A DNA stretch of 64,000 nt from Parapontixanthobacter sp963736595 (GCA_963736595.1 CAVTPG010000009.1:1-64000); one strand, 5' to 3'. Shown: positions 1 to 9,965, counted from the first letter of the stretch. A program made the numbers and translations. Notes: generated from the sequence alone by a model not told the origin.

Positions 1-690
1 AGTCTCGCGATAGACATTGTCGCTGACCTTCTCGACCTTGACCATCGTTCCGCTTTCGCTGCCTTCAATCGCAACGGGATCGCCGCCAAGCGTCGCGCTC
101 CAGCTCCCACCGTTGTATTTGCTGGCAACAGTATCGCCTTCGAGCGTGTAGCTGGTGAGGAGTGCTGCCTCGCTTATTTCCCCATACTCGGCGAGCGCCC
201 AACCGCCTGACATGGCATGCGCGCCTTGAGGCGCATCTGCAGTGCGGCTCATCGACACCGTTCCTTCGGTCCTTTCATCGCCATCGGCATTAACAAACGA
301 TTGGGTGAGCGTTGAACCGTCGTCACTCACCGTCCACGTCGAATTGCCGAGTTCACGGCCCTCGAACCGAACAGCGGATTTGATCGTTGTGTCGTTAACG
401 ACCTCGAACTTCATCTCGTCGAGGCCCGGCAGATCCGTTGCCTGCCATTGCCCGTCCGCAGCCACGGAATAAGTGGGTATGCAGCTGTTGCACGTAAATT
501 TGCCGTCAATAAGCGTGTAATTTGAATCGTCGTTCTCCGCTTGCGCGGTAGCAGGATCACCTTTCCAAGTGCCGGCAATCGTGCCGTCTGTCGTTGCCAT
601 TGCGTTTCTGTCGTTTGTTGCGGCTTCGCTACACGCTGCTGTGCCAAGCATAAGTGTGATTGCAGCAATCGCTGTCATGGTAGTTTTCAT
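1..690 (-). CDS. putative lipoprotein, truncated by window edge
   Basis: An open frame starts at the ATG at 690 and runs without a stop off the left edge, giving at least 230 codons. The N-terminus is a short signal sequence ending in a plausible lipobox (LGTAAC-S, Cys at about residue 18), so the product is probably an outer-membrane or periplasmic lipoprotein. The mature part is rich in Gly, Ser, Thr, Asp and Trp, with repeated strand-like segments such as GTWKGD and STWTVSDDG. This looks like a small beta-sandwich or barrel, but I recognise no family. Two cysteines in a C-x-x-C arrangement (CNSC) lie near residue 70. The C-terminus is missing, so function is left open. Confidence 0.6.
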   Translation of the reverse strand, partial: MKTTMTAIAAITLMLGTAACSEAATNDRNAMATTDGTIAGTWKGDPATAQAENDDSNYTLIDGKFTCNSCIPTYSVAADGQWQATDLPGLDEMKFEVVNDTTIKSAVRFEGRELGNSTWTVSDDGSTLTQSFVNADGDERTEGTVSMSRTADAPQGAHAMSGGWALAEYGEISEAALLTSYTLEGDTVASKYNGGSWSATLGGDPVAIEGSESGTMVKVEKVSDNVYRET

Positions 691-885
691 CAATAATACC
701 TTGTTTTGATACCCGGATAGAAGCCAAATTGTGACCTATCCGGCCTTCGTCCTGAGCGCTTCTGTGACCGAGGTCTGGAGAACAATAGCCCGGCGGATGG
801 AGGGGCGCATAACCACCCGCCAGACTGGGTTGTGAGCCGCTGCGCGACACACGCACGCATCGAATGCAGCGGCCGAGCTTGGTTT

Positions 886-1338
886 TTAGCGGACCGTAAG
901 TTCTATCAGAGTCATCGATCCCTTGACCGTACGGAACTTCGCGCGATTGCCAGATTCAGCCTCGAGCTGGGCGTTGCTTTTGCTGTCCCAAGCTTCCCAT
1001 TCCTTGTTGCGCCGTTCCATTTCAGCACTGTCGGGCATCGATGCGAATGTATTGGACAGATAAAGCATCGGTTCGCCGTCGCGGCGATCAACATTGGCAT
1101 AGATTTTATAGTCGCTGATCCAGCCCTTTGATTTGGCAAACTCTTGTTGTTTCGCCCATTCGTCAGCGAGATATTGCGCATATGCGAGGTTACCGCCGTC
1201 CTCAATAAATATACCGGTCATGTTGGTATACTCACCGGCAACGAGCGGCCATTCCTCAGCCATCGCGGGGGCTGACAGCATCACGGGTGCCGCAATTATA
1301 ACGGCGGTGGCCATCATCATGTGTTTCATCAGTTTCAT
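886..1338 (-). CDS. hypothetical secreted protein (150 aa)
   Basis: The ATG at 1338 has a good ribosome-binding site (AGGAG, seven bases upstream). The first 27 residues form a classic Sec signal peptide with Lys/Met at the start, a hydrophobic core and AMA before Glu, so the protein is probably periplasmic. The mature part of about 120 residues is polar, Trp-rich and charged (segment WAKQQEFAKSKGW), with no catalytic motif I can name. It stands alone, with 60 bases between it and the permease gene downstream. Function unknown. Confidence 0.6.
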   Translation of the reverse strand: MKLMKHMMMATAVIIAAPVMLSAPAMAEEWPLVAGEYTNMTGIFIEDGGNLAYAQYLADEWAKQQEFAKSKGWISDYKIYANVDRRDGEPMLYLSNTFASMPDSAEMERRNKEWEAWDSKSNAQLEAESGNRAKFRTVKGSMTLIELTVR

Positions 1339-1397
1339 TCGTCTTCTCCTGTTTAACGCGCTCGCTATCGAGGCGCCGTTTTAAAAACTTGGGAATA

Positions 1398-2762
1398 TCA
1401 TCTGACCGCGACGCCCGGCGTAACGTCGATTAGGATCACGGGTTGGATCGGCTCGTCCGTGGTCTCGGGCTTCCGGATCGTCTCAAGCCGGCCATATCCG
1501 GCGAGCAGACACAGGCCGACGCCTATGGCAATCGTGGCCGCCGCAACCAGAAAGCTAATCGAGTATCCGTAATTGTCGACAATCTGACCGTGGCCGCCCG
1601 AACTGAGTGCGCGCACGAGGTTGGGAATGGCCATGAACAGCGAAAACTGGCTGGCGGCGACCACTGGATTGGTGAGGTTCATCGACCAGGCAATGCCGAG
1701 GACCACGACCCCTTGCATACCGCCCCAGAACAACGGGATGTATGCCTGCATGGCCAGGGTTCCGAAGGTTCCGGCCGGCGCAAGGTAGGCTGCGACATTG
1801 GGCAGCAGCATCACGCTTGCAAAAACAACAAAGATGATGCGGTTGTCGAAGCGGCGGCACAGTGGACCGATCACCACCATCACCACGATTGCAACGGTGA
1901 AGGTGCTGATGCTCGTAAAATTGGTGAAAGCCTCACTGCTCCAGCCCAATTCAGACACGCTGAAAACAGGACCGACAACATCGACCATACCCGCACTCGA
2001 CTGAACTATGCCCAAGCCGGCGAGAAACAGCGCGGTGCGCCATTGCGCAAACCCGCGCAGAACTTTTCCTAAAATTGGCAGGAATTTCGTTTGTGCGCGC
2101 GCCAGACATTCCGCCGAGGCGGAGCCTGCTGTCCATGGTAGAAACCTCTCCCCGGGCCGCTCGCGCAGCAAGGTGACGAAGATGGTAAGCACCGCAACCA
2201 CCGCCGCAGCCAAAGCAGCCGCCAGCGCCACTCCGCCAGCAACGAGCGCCGCACCCGCCATGATCGCGGTACCGGAAATACCCACCACCTGGCCGCCAAA
2301 CATGAAGCCATTGACCTTCTCGCGCTCTGCTTCGGGCAAGATGTCGACGGCCATGCCATCCACTGCGACATCGTTCACCGCGCCGCACAGATTGAACACA
2401 AAGGCCAGACCAGCGAGAAGAGTGATTTCATCAGGTCCAGGCGCGACGATTGATGTAATCAGCAAAGCGGTCAGCATCGCCAATTGCGAACCGACGATCC
2501 ACGCCCGCCTGCGGCCCATCGGGCTGAAACAAAATCGATCCATCACCAGCCCGTTCACCAGCTTCAGCGACCATGGCAGCATCGCTGTGGCGATAAAGAA
2601 GCCGACTTCCCCAGCGCTCGCGCCATTGGCGACAAGCCAGGCGGGGATCGCCACCTGCACCAGTCCAAATGGCACACCCTGCGACAAATAGAGCAGGAAG
2701 AAAGCCCACGGACGCAACCGGCGGCTTTCCGATAATGCGGGGAGAGCGAATAGTGTGATCAT
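1398..2762 (-). CDS. MFS permease, AmpG/PAT-like
   Basis: This is a 454-residue polytopic inner-membrane protein with about 12 hydrophobic segments, the normal length for the major facilitator superfamily. The first segment (FFLLYLSQGVPFGLVQVAIP) and the following LKLVNGLVMDR region resemble AmpG and other PAT-family permeases. The loop after helix 2 carries a short basic stretch (MGRRRAW), as in MFS proteins. AmpG imports muropeptides, but other PAT members carry acetyl-CoA or siderophores, so the substrate cannot be read from the sequence. The neighbours give no pathway clue. A stretch of Ala-rich helices near residues 170-200 is unusually low in complexity. Confidence 0.75.
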   Translation of the reverse strand: MITLFALPALSESRRLRPWAFFLLYLSQGVPFGLVQVAIPAWLVANGASAGEVGFFIATAMLPWSLKLVNGLVMDRFCFSPMGRRRAWIVGSQLAMLTALLITSIVAPGPDEITLLAGLAFVFNLCGAVNDVAVDGMAVDILPEAEREKVNGFMFGGQVVGISGTAIMAGAALVAGGVALAAALAAAVVAVLTIFVTLLRERPGERFLPWTAGSASAECLARAQTKFLPILGKVLRGFAQWRTALFLAGLGIVQSSAGMVDVVGPVFSVSELGWSSEAFTNFTSISTFTVAIVVMVVIGPLCRRFDNRIIFVVFASVMLLPNVAAYLAPAGTFGTLAMQAYIPLFWGGMQGVVVLGIAWSMNLTNPVVAASQFSLFMAIPNLVRALSSGGHGQIVDNYGYSISFLVAAATIAIGVGLCLLAGYGRLETIRKPETTDEPIQPVILIDVTPGVAVR

Positions 2763-2814
2763 GATGTCGCTTCATCAATCACTTGAAGGATTATGATATC
2801 GGCGGGCCGATCCA

Positions 2815-3054
2815 TCAGGCGGTCAATATGTCGCAGAAGATCACTTCGATCATCGGAGGCGAATTCTCGATGTTTTGATCAAGAGCCGTATGCTGGCGGT
2901 GCCGCGTGATATTGGAGCTTTGAGTTGGCGAGCTGCTACAATCTGAGCTGGCATTCGTTGCTAGAGCTGAATCTTGTGGCGAGTGGGAGCACGCGGCCAA
3001 CGGGCCAGCGAAAAGCGCGATAACCACCGCTCTTGTGATAAGAGTTTTGCACAT
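2815..3054 (-). CDS. small putative lipoprotein (79 aa)
   Basis: The open frame extends further upstream, but the ATG at 3054 gives a protein with a clear lipoprotein signal (basic start MCKTLITR, hydrophobic core, lipobox LAAC at residues 19-22). The upstream extension has no such logic. The short mature part is Ser/Asn-rich, with two further Cys residues and no recognisable domain. The C-terminal 30 residues look poorly conserved, so a frame problem or a non-functional remnant is possible. Confidence 0.4.
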   Translation of the reverse strand: MCKTLITRAVVIALFAGPLAACSHSPQDSALATNASSDCSSSPTQSSNITRHRQHTALDQNIENSPPMIEVIFCDILTA

Positions 3055-3219
3055 GGCTTTCTCCGTTTGCAGTGCAGACACAGCTCTCCTGATCACGGCG
3101 ACGCGGTTTCCCGGGCCGGTCCAAAGGTCTAAAATGTCTGCGATTTCCCTGCACCGTTGATGCGCGCAAATGTAACTTTGCGTCAACGGCTCTACCGTCA
3201 ATAAAGCGTCAATAATGCG

Positions 3220-5334
3220 CTATTCGTGGCAAACGGGCTCTGGAAGCAGGTCTGGCCAGCCGTATTTCTCCCAAGCCGCGACCAATCCGATGCGTTTTGC
3301 AAAGTTCATAAAGTCTGGGTGAAGGCGTGTTTGACGAATAGGTTCGATATCGGCCCAGAGTGACATCAGCCCCACCATATTGGGCGGAGTGATCTGTTTG
3401 CCCAAAGTTTTGAACACCATTGGCGCATAGCCCATCCAGATTGCAGGCCATACAATCGTTGGATCGCATGAATCAGGCAAAGAGGCGTGCAGCATTTCCA
3501 GCATCTGGCAATATTGCTGTCGGTCTTGTTTCTGCCCGCTATGAATACCCTTGGCCGCAAGCAGCCAATACGCATCCATTGCTTCAGGCGTCAAAGGCGT
3601 GGCTCCCGCTGGCGGGAATATTACGCTGTTCATTAGCAGCCGGGTTTTCTGATATTGCTCCACGGCAAGGGTATGGTTGCCTGAAGCTGCCGTTGCTGCT
3701 GCCAGATGCAGCGAGGGCTGACCAAGATCGGCCATCCGTTGGCCTGCACTTATCGCATCATCGATTTGGCCAAGATTAAGGTGCGCAACACACAGCATCC
3801 CATAATTGCGACCATCAACCGGATCCTGATCGATTGCTGCCTCTATATAAGGCAAAGCTTCGGAGGTTCGCCCGCAGTAGAGCAGGAATGATCCCAGGCG
3901 CACCACTACCGCCGGATTTTCAGGCTCCAACTGGTAGGCTTTGAACGCCAAATCAAGCGCGCCCACGGCATCATTCTGAGTCCATCGATAAAGGCCAAGC
4001 ATAGCGTGGGCATGACCCTGTTTTGGCGACAGCTCGATAGCTTTATTAGCACAATCAGCCATACGCTGCACTTCGCCCAATTTGTCTTCGCAGGGTGTAT
4101 AAACCGCTGTGTAAACATGCGCTTCGGCCAGTGCTGTCCAGCATTCGGCGAAGTGCGGCTCCAACTCCAGCGCTTGCTCCAGTAATTTAATCGCTGTGGG
4201 AAGCACGCCGTCTCCGATAGCACGGCGAGTTAGTGCGCGGCCTTGTAAGTATAAGCCGTAGGCTTCCTTATTGTCAGTCATTCGGCGGACATCGGGTTCT
4301 GCAATTTCCAGCTTGAGCGCAGCACCCAATTCTTTCGTTATTAAGCGCGCAAGCTGTTCGCGGGATGAAAAGATATCATCCTCTGTGGCGTCGTAACTAT
4401 AGCTCCAACTCTCAAAACCGGTTTGTCCATCAATCAGGCGCACATTCATCCGGACATCGGTATTTTGACGGCGAACCGAGCCTTCGATCAGGTGCGATAC
4501 GTGCAATAGATCGGCGATTTCAGGTAACGAAAGTTCGGTATTCCTGAATTGGAAAGATGATGTCCGCCCTGCAACCAAGAATTGCGGAACTTGTCCAAGC
4601 GTTGTGATCAGCTCATCGACGATACCATCAGCGAAATATTCCTGATCGCCTTGGCTATCTTGCGAGGCGAATGGCAAGACCGCAATCCGTGTCCTGCCGC
4701 TTTGCCGGTCGGCCATAATGGCCCGTGATGCCGTCGGATGCCTGACCATCCATGCATCAAGCAAAGCATTGTGATCCCTCAATTGTCCGGATGTTTTCAA
4801 TCCGGCAAGGATGTCGCTGACCCGTTTCTGCAGTCGTTGTTCAACGGCCTGCCTTCGCTCAGTAAGCCAATTCTGGAAATCCGTTCCAAAAGCCAGCTGA
4901 TCGAGGATCGGCTTGCTGCCGATAGTCGAAAGCGAAGCTGTGGCCTGGGCAAAATTGCCATTGTCCAGTGCTGTTTCAAGGTAGTTCAAGTCGGAGTCTA
5001 CGCTGGTAGTAATCAGGCTGATCCGGCTGCGCGACACTTCGAGCAAATCGCAGCCGACTTCAACCAACAGCCTATTCAGGTCCAGCAAACATTGCCGTAA
5101 GCTGGCTCGCGCCTGCGCCTCGAAACGACCGGGCCAAAGAAGCCTGCTTAGATGATCGCGTTCGATCGGTCTGTCAGGTACCAAATAAAGCATCGCCAGC
5201 AGAGCACGGGCGCGCCGATTGGAAATAATGATCTCTTCGCCATTCGCAGCCAATAGCTGGAAGCTGCCGAAGAGCGAAGCGCGAACAGATGTGTTGGCGT
5301 TTCCCAATACATCCTTGTGCATTTCGAAACCCAA
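3220..5334 (-). CDS. winged-helix transcriptional regulator with TolB-like and TPR domains
   Basis: This 704-residue protein begins with a DNA-binding region of the OmpR/SARP type (residues about 15-105; NRRARALLAMLYL and the acidic/basic LLWPGRFEAQARASLRQCL). A BTAD-like helical part follows to about residue 200. Next comes a TolB/FlgO-like segment (IAVLPFASQDSQGDQEYFADG, roughly residues 215-345), often seen with adenylate-cyclase-like regulators. The C-terminal half consists of TPR repeats (for example LEPHFAECWTALAEAHVYTA). There is no transmembrane segment. The start is a TTG at 5334, preceded by AGGGGG; an ATG four codons later is the alternative. It probably acts as a cytoplasmic regulator, but its target is unknown. 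The next gene diverges from it and may be a target, which is only a guess. Confidence 0.7.
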   Translation of the reverse strand: MGFEMHKDVLGNANTSVRASLFGSFQLLAANGEEIIISNRRARALLAMLYLVPDRPIERDHLSRLLWPGRFEAQARASLRQCLLDLNRLLVEVGCDLLEVSRSRISLITTSVDSDLNYLETALDNGNFAQATASLSTIGSKPILDQLAFGTDFQNWLTERRQAVEQRLQKRVSDILAGLKTSGQLRDHNALLDAWMVRHPTASRAIMADRQSGRTRIAVLPFASQDSQGDQEYFADGIVDELITTLGQVPQFLVAGRTSSFQFRNTELSLPEIADLLHVSHLIEGSVRRQNTDVRMNVRLIDGQTGFESWSYSYDATEDDIFSSREQLARLITKELGAALKLEIAEPDVRRMTDNKEAYGLYLQGRALTRRAIGDGVLPTAIKLLEQALELEPHFAECWTALAEAHVYTAVYTPCEDKLGEVQRMADCANKAIELSPKQGHAHAMLGLYRWTQNDAVGALDLAFKAYQLEPENPAVVVRLGSFLLYCGRTSEALPYIEAAIDQDPVDGRNYGMLCVAHLNLGQIDDAISAGQRMADLGQPSLHLAAATAASGNHTLAVEQYQKTRLLMNSVIFPPAGATPLTPEAMDAYWLLAAKGIHSGQKQDRQQYCQMLEMLHASLPDSCDPTIVWPAIWMGYAPMVFKTLGKQITPPNMVGLMSLWADIEPIRQTRLHPDFMNFAKRIGLVAAWEKYGWPDLLPEPVCHE

Positions 5335-5541
5335 TTCACATCCCCCTGAATGTGTTTGTTACATAACGCATAATGATCCCGGCGCAATTCTTGAACCTAA
5401 ACCGGGCGGTGTGTCCCGATTTGGGAATCGGAGATGGAGGCAATGAACGTCGGCAGCTATCAGGCCATGTTATATGCCTTGCGAACGTCTGCGCCAAAGC
5501 CTTGGGGATTCCGTTCACCAACCATCCAATGGCAGGTCATT

Positions 5542-6483
5542 ATGACCGCGAGCATGAGATTGAACTTACTGCTAGCAGCGATGGCCATGTCCTGCCCCTG
5601 TGCCACGCCTGCGCTCGCGCAGGTTCCCGCCAGTCAGAATGAGATCGTTGTGACTGCGCAGCGTTCCGGCGCGCCGATGTGGACGATCGACACGCCAACC
5701 GGGACCGTTATTCTTGTCGGTGAAATTGTCGGCGTGCCGAAAACGACCCCGTGGCATCCTGATCGACTTGAAGAAGCGACCGCAGAAGCGACCCGGGTCA
5801 TTCTTCGCGCCCGGCCAAAATTCTCGCCTGGTGATGTGTTTCGCCTGATCTTTCGCGGCGGCAGCTTCACCAAACTGCCTGACGGCAAAGTCGCAGCGGA
5901 TTATCTGACCGCGGCGCAACGTGAACGGCTGGCAGGGCTGGAAACCGAATACGACGTCAATTACGACCGTCGCAGTTTCTTGATGTCATCTTTTGACTTG
6001 CTGGCGCGCCGCCTCGATTTTGATGATGATACCACCAAGGATGCCACGGAAATTGTGCGCAAAGCAGCCAACCGGGCCGACGTGCCGATAATCAGGCCAG
6101 AGCGGTATCGCGGCGAAGACCTACTCGACGATCTTGCTGAAGCGACCCCGGCAAGTCACATCCCCTGTCTTGAAGCGGCGATGGGCGCCACCGAGGCAGG
6201 GAAGGAGATCATTACAGCGCGCGGCAACGACTGGCGCAGCTCGGATGTGCCTGCAGTTTTGGCAAACCCGCTGGAAAGAGCGCTCGGCACGTGTTGGCCT
6301 TGGGCCGATGATGATCTAGGCGCGGAAATCCGCGAACAATGGGCAAGTATGATTGCAGATGCTGCGAACGATACCGGAGTGACCCTTGCCGTCGTACCCC
6401 TGCGCGTGCTGGCCGAAAGGGACGGTGTGCTGGATCAGCTGGAAGCACAAGACTTCTCAATCGGTGGACCGGACTGGCGCTGA
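5542..6483 (+). CDS. TraB/GumN-like family protein
   Basis: The frame is open from 5434, but the ATG at 5542 (or 5554) directly precedes a good signal peptide (LNLLLAAMAMS... ending near ALAQ), so I place the start there. The mature part begins with a short strand motif (MWTIDTPTGTVILVGEIVG) matching the conserved N-terminal strand of the TraB/GumN (GumN/PrgY) family. That family has a Tiki/EreA-like fold that in some members acts as a metalloprotease. The usual GxxH metal-site motif is not evident (GEIVG instead of GTLH), so activity may be lost. Predicted periplasmic, about 313 residues. The role is unknown. Confidence 0.6.
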   Translation: MTASMRLNLLLAAMAMSCPCATPALAQVPASQNEIVVTAQRSGAPMWTIDTPTGTVILVGEIVGVPKTTPWHPDRLEEATAEATRVILRARPKFSPGDVFRLIFRGGSFTKLPDGKVAADYLTAAQRERLAGLETEYDVNYDRRSFLMSSFDLLARRLDFDDDTTKDATEIVRKAANRADVPIIRPERYRGEDLLDDLAEATPASHIPCLEAAMGATEAGKEIITARGNDWRSSDVPAVLANPLERALGTCWPWADDDLGAEIREQWASMIADAANDTGVTLAVVPLRVLAERDGVLDQLEAQDFSIGGPDWR

Positions 6484-6546
6484 CCGGCTACTTTCATCGC
6501 GTCGATCTGTGGCGGCTGGCAGGACGGCCTTTGCATCTAAGGTAGT

Positions 6547-8418
6547 TTAAGCACCCTCGATCGTTTCCAGCTGCTCGCCCAGAGCGATCCACTCCGCTTC
6601 AACCTGCTCCAGCTCATCGGAAGCCTGCGCGCGCTCCGCCAATAATTCGCTTATGGCTTTGTCGGCATAGCGATCCGCTGCATTCGCTGGTTCGTACATA
6701 GCCTGATCGATTTCGCTGCAAGCGGCCTGTAACTTGCCCATCTTTTTCTCGAAGCGCGCCATCTCGGATTTGACGTACCGCGCCTTGGCTTTCGCTTTTC
6801 CGGACGTTGCACGCTTGGGTTTGCTTGCCGCGCCTGTGTTATCTTTCTTTGGCTGGTTTCGACCCAACACGAAGTCGATGTAATCCTCCATGCTGCCTTT
6901 GTATTCCTTGGCCGTGCCCTCATCCACCAGGATCAAACGGTCCGCTGTCAATTCGACCATATGCCGGTCGTGACTGATTAGGATAACCGCGCCGGAATAC
7001 TCGTTCATCGCCTGAATCAAGGCTTCGCGAGCGTCCACGTCGAGGTGGTTTGTCGGCTCATCCAAGATAAGCAAATGCGGCGCGTCGCGTGTGATGATGG
7101 CGAGAGCCAGACGAGCGCGTTCACCACCCGACAATTTCTCCACTTTGGTCGTGGCCCGGTTGCCGGAAAATCCGAACCGGCCCAGCTGCGCGCGTATTTT
7201 GCCCGCAGGCTGACCATCCATTGCGCGCGTCATTAGCGCCAGCGGTGTGTCGTCGCTGGCCAGCTCTTCCACTTGGTATTGCGTAAAATACCCGACTTTC
7301 ATTTTGCCCGGCGCATCCATGCCGCCTTCGCTGGGCGAAAGCTGGGCCGCGAGCAATCGCGCAAGCGTGGTTTTGCCATTCCCGTTGCGCCCAAGCAATG
7401 CAATCCGGTCCTCGGCATCGATGCGTATGTTGAGCCGCTTCAGCACCGGTGGTGCGTCGTTGTAGCCCACCGCTGCGCCTTCCAGCGAGACCATCGGAGA
7501 GCGCATTTCACTAGGATTGGGGAAGTCGAAGCTAAGCGACGGATCTTCCATCAATGAAGCGATCGGCTGCATCCGGGCAAGCATTTTAGCGCGCGACTGT
7601 GCCTGTTTCGCGGTCGATGCACGGGCGCTGTTACGCGCAACATAGTCTTGCAATCGCGCCCGTTGCGCATCTTGCGAAGCCTTGGCCGAAGCCAGTTGCG
7701 CGGCACGTTCTGCCCGCTGCTTTTCGAAACTGTCATATCCGCCGGTATACAGCGTCAGCTTCCCGCCTTGCAGGTGCAAAATGTGATCGACTACCTTGTT
7801 GAGCAAGTCGCGTTCGTGGCTGATTACGAGCAAGGTCGCGGGATAAGTCTTGAGGAAGTTCTCCAGCCACAAGGTTGCTTCCAAATCGAGGTGGTTCGAC
7901 GGCTCATCCAGCAGCAACACGTCGGGCGCGGAGAACAGCAGCGCGCCCAAGGCAACGCGCATTTTCCACCCGCCGGAGAAATTGTCGAGCGGTTGACGCT
8001 GCATCTCTTCGTCAAAGCCCAGACCTGTCAGAATACGCGCCGCGCGCGACGGTGCGCTATAGGCATCGATGGACAGCAACCGTTCGTGGACATCACCCAA
8101 TCGGTCAGGATCGGTGCAAACCTCTGATTCCGCTAACAGCTCGGTGCGTTCGACATCAGCGGCCAGCACAACGTCTTCCGGCGTTGCCGATCCGCTGGGC
8201 GTTTCCTGTGCGATGTATCCCAGACGGATTTTCGACGGCTTGGTGATCTCGCCGTCATCAGGATCGATTTCGCCGATAAGCGCTTTCATCAAAGTCGATT
8301 TGCCGGCACCATTGCGCCCGATCAGACCGACGCGCGCGCCGGGCGGAATTGCGGCGCTGGCACCTTCCAGAATGGACCGGCCGCCGAGCCGGACTGTGAT
8401 GTCGTCGATTGTTAGCAT
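6547..8418 (-). CDS. ABC-F family ATPase (Uup/YheS-like)
   Basis: This protein of about 623 residues has two ABC ATPase domains and no membrane segments, the hallmark of the ABC-F subfamily. Members bind the ribosomal E site and modulate translation. The first domain has Walker A GRNGAGKS (residues 34-41), signature FSGGWKMR and Walker B LLLDEPSNHLD. The second has GRNGNGKT, LSGGERARLAL and LLILDEPTNHLD. Between them lies the basic linker (QKRAERAAQLASAKASQDAQ), and the C-terminus is a Lys/Ala-rich coiled coil. The frame starts at 8460, but the ATG at 8418 begins directly with the typical MLTIDDITVRLGG and is preferred. It is convergent with the TraB-like gene. Confidence 0.9.
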   Translation of the reverse strand: MLTIDDITVRLGGRSILEGASAAIPPGARVGLIGRNGAGKSTLMKALIGEIDPDDGEITKPSKIRLGYIAQETPSGSATPEDVVLAADVERTELLAESEVCTDPDRLGDVHERLLSIDAYSAPSRAARILTGLGFDEEMQRQPLDNFSGGWKMRVALGALLFSAPDVLLLDEPSNHLDLEATLWLENFLKTYPATLLVISHERDLLNKVVDHILHLQGGKLTLYTGGYDSFEKQRAERAAQLASAKASQDAQRARLQDYVARNSARASTAKQAQSRAKMLARMQPIASLMEDPSLSFDFPNPSEMRSPMVSLEGAAVGYNDAPPVLKRLNIRIDAEDRIALLGRNGNGKTTLARLLAAQLSPSEGGMDAPGKMKVGYFTQYQVEELASDDTPLALMTRAMDGQPAGKIRAQLGRFGFSGNRATTKVEKLSGGERARLALAIITRDAPHLLILDEPTNHLDVDAREALIQAMNEYSGAVILISHDRHMVELTADRLILVDEGTAKEYKGSMEDYIDFVLGRNQPKKDNTGAASKPKRATSGKAKAKARYVKSEMARFEKKMGKLQAACSEIDQAMYEPANAADRYADKAISELLAERAQASDELEQVEAEWIALGEQLETIEGA

Positions 8419-8524
8419 GGGCGCGCCCATAGCAGGCCAATCGGCATAACCCAATCGCACAAATGCTCGGCCTTAATACTGGTGAATTCTTTGCATCCTG
8501 ACGGAGGAGGGCTAGGGCCGGTTT

Positions 8525-8785
8525 ATGGACATGGACACGATGCTTTTGCGGTATTTCGGAACATCTGCGCTGGAAGAGGTGAAGCCTGAAGCGATTCCGG
8601 CCGCGACCGAGCGAATGCTGGTCGATTTCGGGTTGCAGAAAGACCGCAGCAAGCGGTTCGCGCTGTGGAGCCTCCTATATATGCTCGGTTCCGCACCCGA
8701 TCTGGATGTGGCCTTTAAGGAGCATGAGGACCGCGAGGCCGCGCGCAACTTTATGGATTTGATGGCTGCGGCGCAGCAGACATAA
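8525..8785 (+). CDS. conserved hypothetical protein (86 aa)
   Basis: A small soluble, mainly helical protein starts at the ATG at 8525 with a purine-rich region (GGAGGAGG) somewhat far upstream. It ends a few bases before the cupin gene, and the two probably form one transcript. Alternating charged and hydrophobic residues (FALWSLLYMLGSAPDLDVAF) suggest a compact helix bundle. I do not recognise a family. Its linkage to a ribosomal-oxygenase-like gene may be worth following. Confidence 0.65.
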   Translation: MDMDTMLLRYFGTSALEEVKPEAIPAATERMLVDFGLQKDRSKRFALWSLLYMLGSAPDLDVAFKEHEDREAARNFMDLMAAAQQT

Positions 8786-8796
8786 ACGACGTGACT

Positions 8797-9965
8797 ATGC
8801 AATTTGCCAATTTCGACCCGCACGCGTTTCTGCGCGACTATTGGCAGAAAAAACCGCTTCTGATCCGCAACCCGTGGCAATCATGGCGCAATCCGCTGGA
8901 GCCTGATGAGCTGGCCGGACTGGCGTGCGAAGATGGGATCGAAGCGCGCCTGATCACCTATGACGCCGACGCTGTAACAACCGAGGACGGACCATTGCCC
9001 GAAGATCGTTTCGGCACGCTGGGTCCGGCGCCGTGGACGTTGCTCGTTCAGGCCGTCGATCATCACGTTCCCGCCGTTGCCGAATTGCTCGCGCCGTTCC
9101 GCTTTATTCCGAATTGGCGGATTGACGATGTGATGGTGAGCTATGCCGTCGAAGGCGGCGGGGTCGGCGCACATTTCGATCAATATGACGTGTTTCTGGT
9201 GCAGGGCAAGGGCAGCCGCCGCTGGCAAATCGGCGGTTTTTGCGATGACGATACCGAGCTACTGCCGCATGACGACTTGCGCCTGCTCGCTGAGTTTGCC
9301 CCTCTTGAGGAATGGACATTGGAGCCGGGCGACATCCTTTATTTGCCCCCGCGCATAGCCCATAATGGCGTAGCGGTTGGCAATGACTGCATGACCTACT
9401 CCATCGGATTTCGCGCACCGTCGCGTCAGGAGCTGGTGGAGGGCTGGACCGACACCCTGTTGGACGAATTTAGCGACGATGACCGCTACGCCGATGTTGG
9501 TTTGGTCGGGCAGGCAAATCCGGGTGAGATTTCAAGCGATGCCCTGTCGCATCTCCGCGATATGGTCAGCGAAGGCCTGTCCGATGGGTCAGCGTTTGCG
9601 CGTTGGTTCGGGCAATTCGCGACCACGGCCAAAAATAGCGACATTGATTGGCGGCCTGAAACGCAGATTGCCGCGCGTGACGTGATGGAACGCTTGGAGC
9701 AGGCGACGCGCTGATCCGCAACCCGGCAAGCCGCTTTGCTTTCGTGAGGTCAGACGCGCATTCGCTGATGCTGTTCGTCAATGGGGAGCAATTCAATTGC
9801 GAAGGCGATGCTGCCGAGTTCGCCGAATTGCTATGCGCCGGACAGCGTGTCGAAACCGGTCCCGCTCAAGCGGCATCAACTGCCGTGGTGGCGCTGATCG
9901 AGGAATTGCACAATCAGGGCAGTCTTGCATTCGAAGATCAGTCCGAAGGATCGCCTGACAGTTGA
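8797..9965 (+). CDS. cupin/JmjC ribosomal oxygenase-like protein (RoxA/YcfD family), frameshifted
   Basis: The N-terminal part is a JmjC-like cupin of the YcfD/RoxA family, 2-oxoglutarate/Fe(II) oxygenases. In E. coli the family member hydroxylates an arginine of ribosomal protein L16. The iron ligands are visible as H126-x-D128 (GAHFDQYDVF) and H189 (PPRIAHNG). Reading stops at 9714, yet the next frame carries ALIRNPASRFAF and then VNGEQFNC...LIEELHNQGSLAFED, the C-terminal winged-helix part of the same family. A missing G near 9702 (GG where GGG is expected) explains the break; adding one base gives exactly 390 codons (389 aa). The start may also be the GTG at 8791. Either the sequence has an error or the gene makes a protein without its C-terminal domain. 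Confidence 0.8.

Noticed and set aside
1443..2072. 209-residue plus-strand frame with a His-rich stretch
   Set aside because: It lies entirely antisense to the MFS permease gene, which has clear membrane segments. The His run is the complement of low-complexity permease codons.
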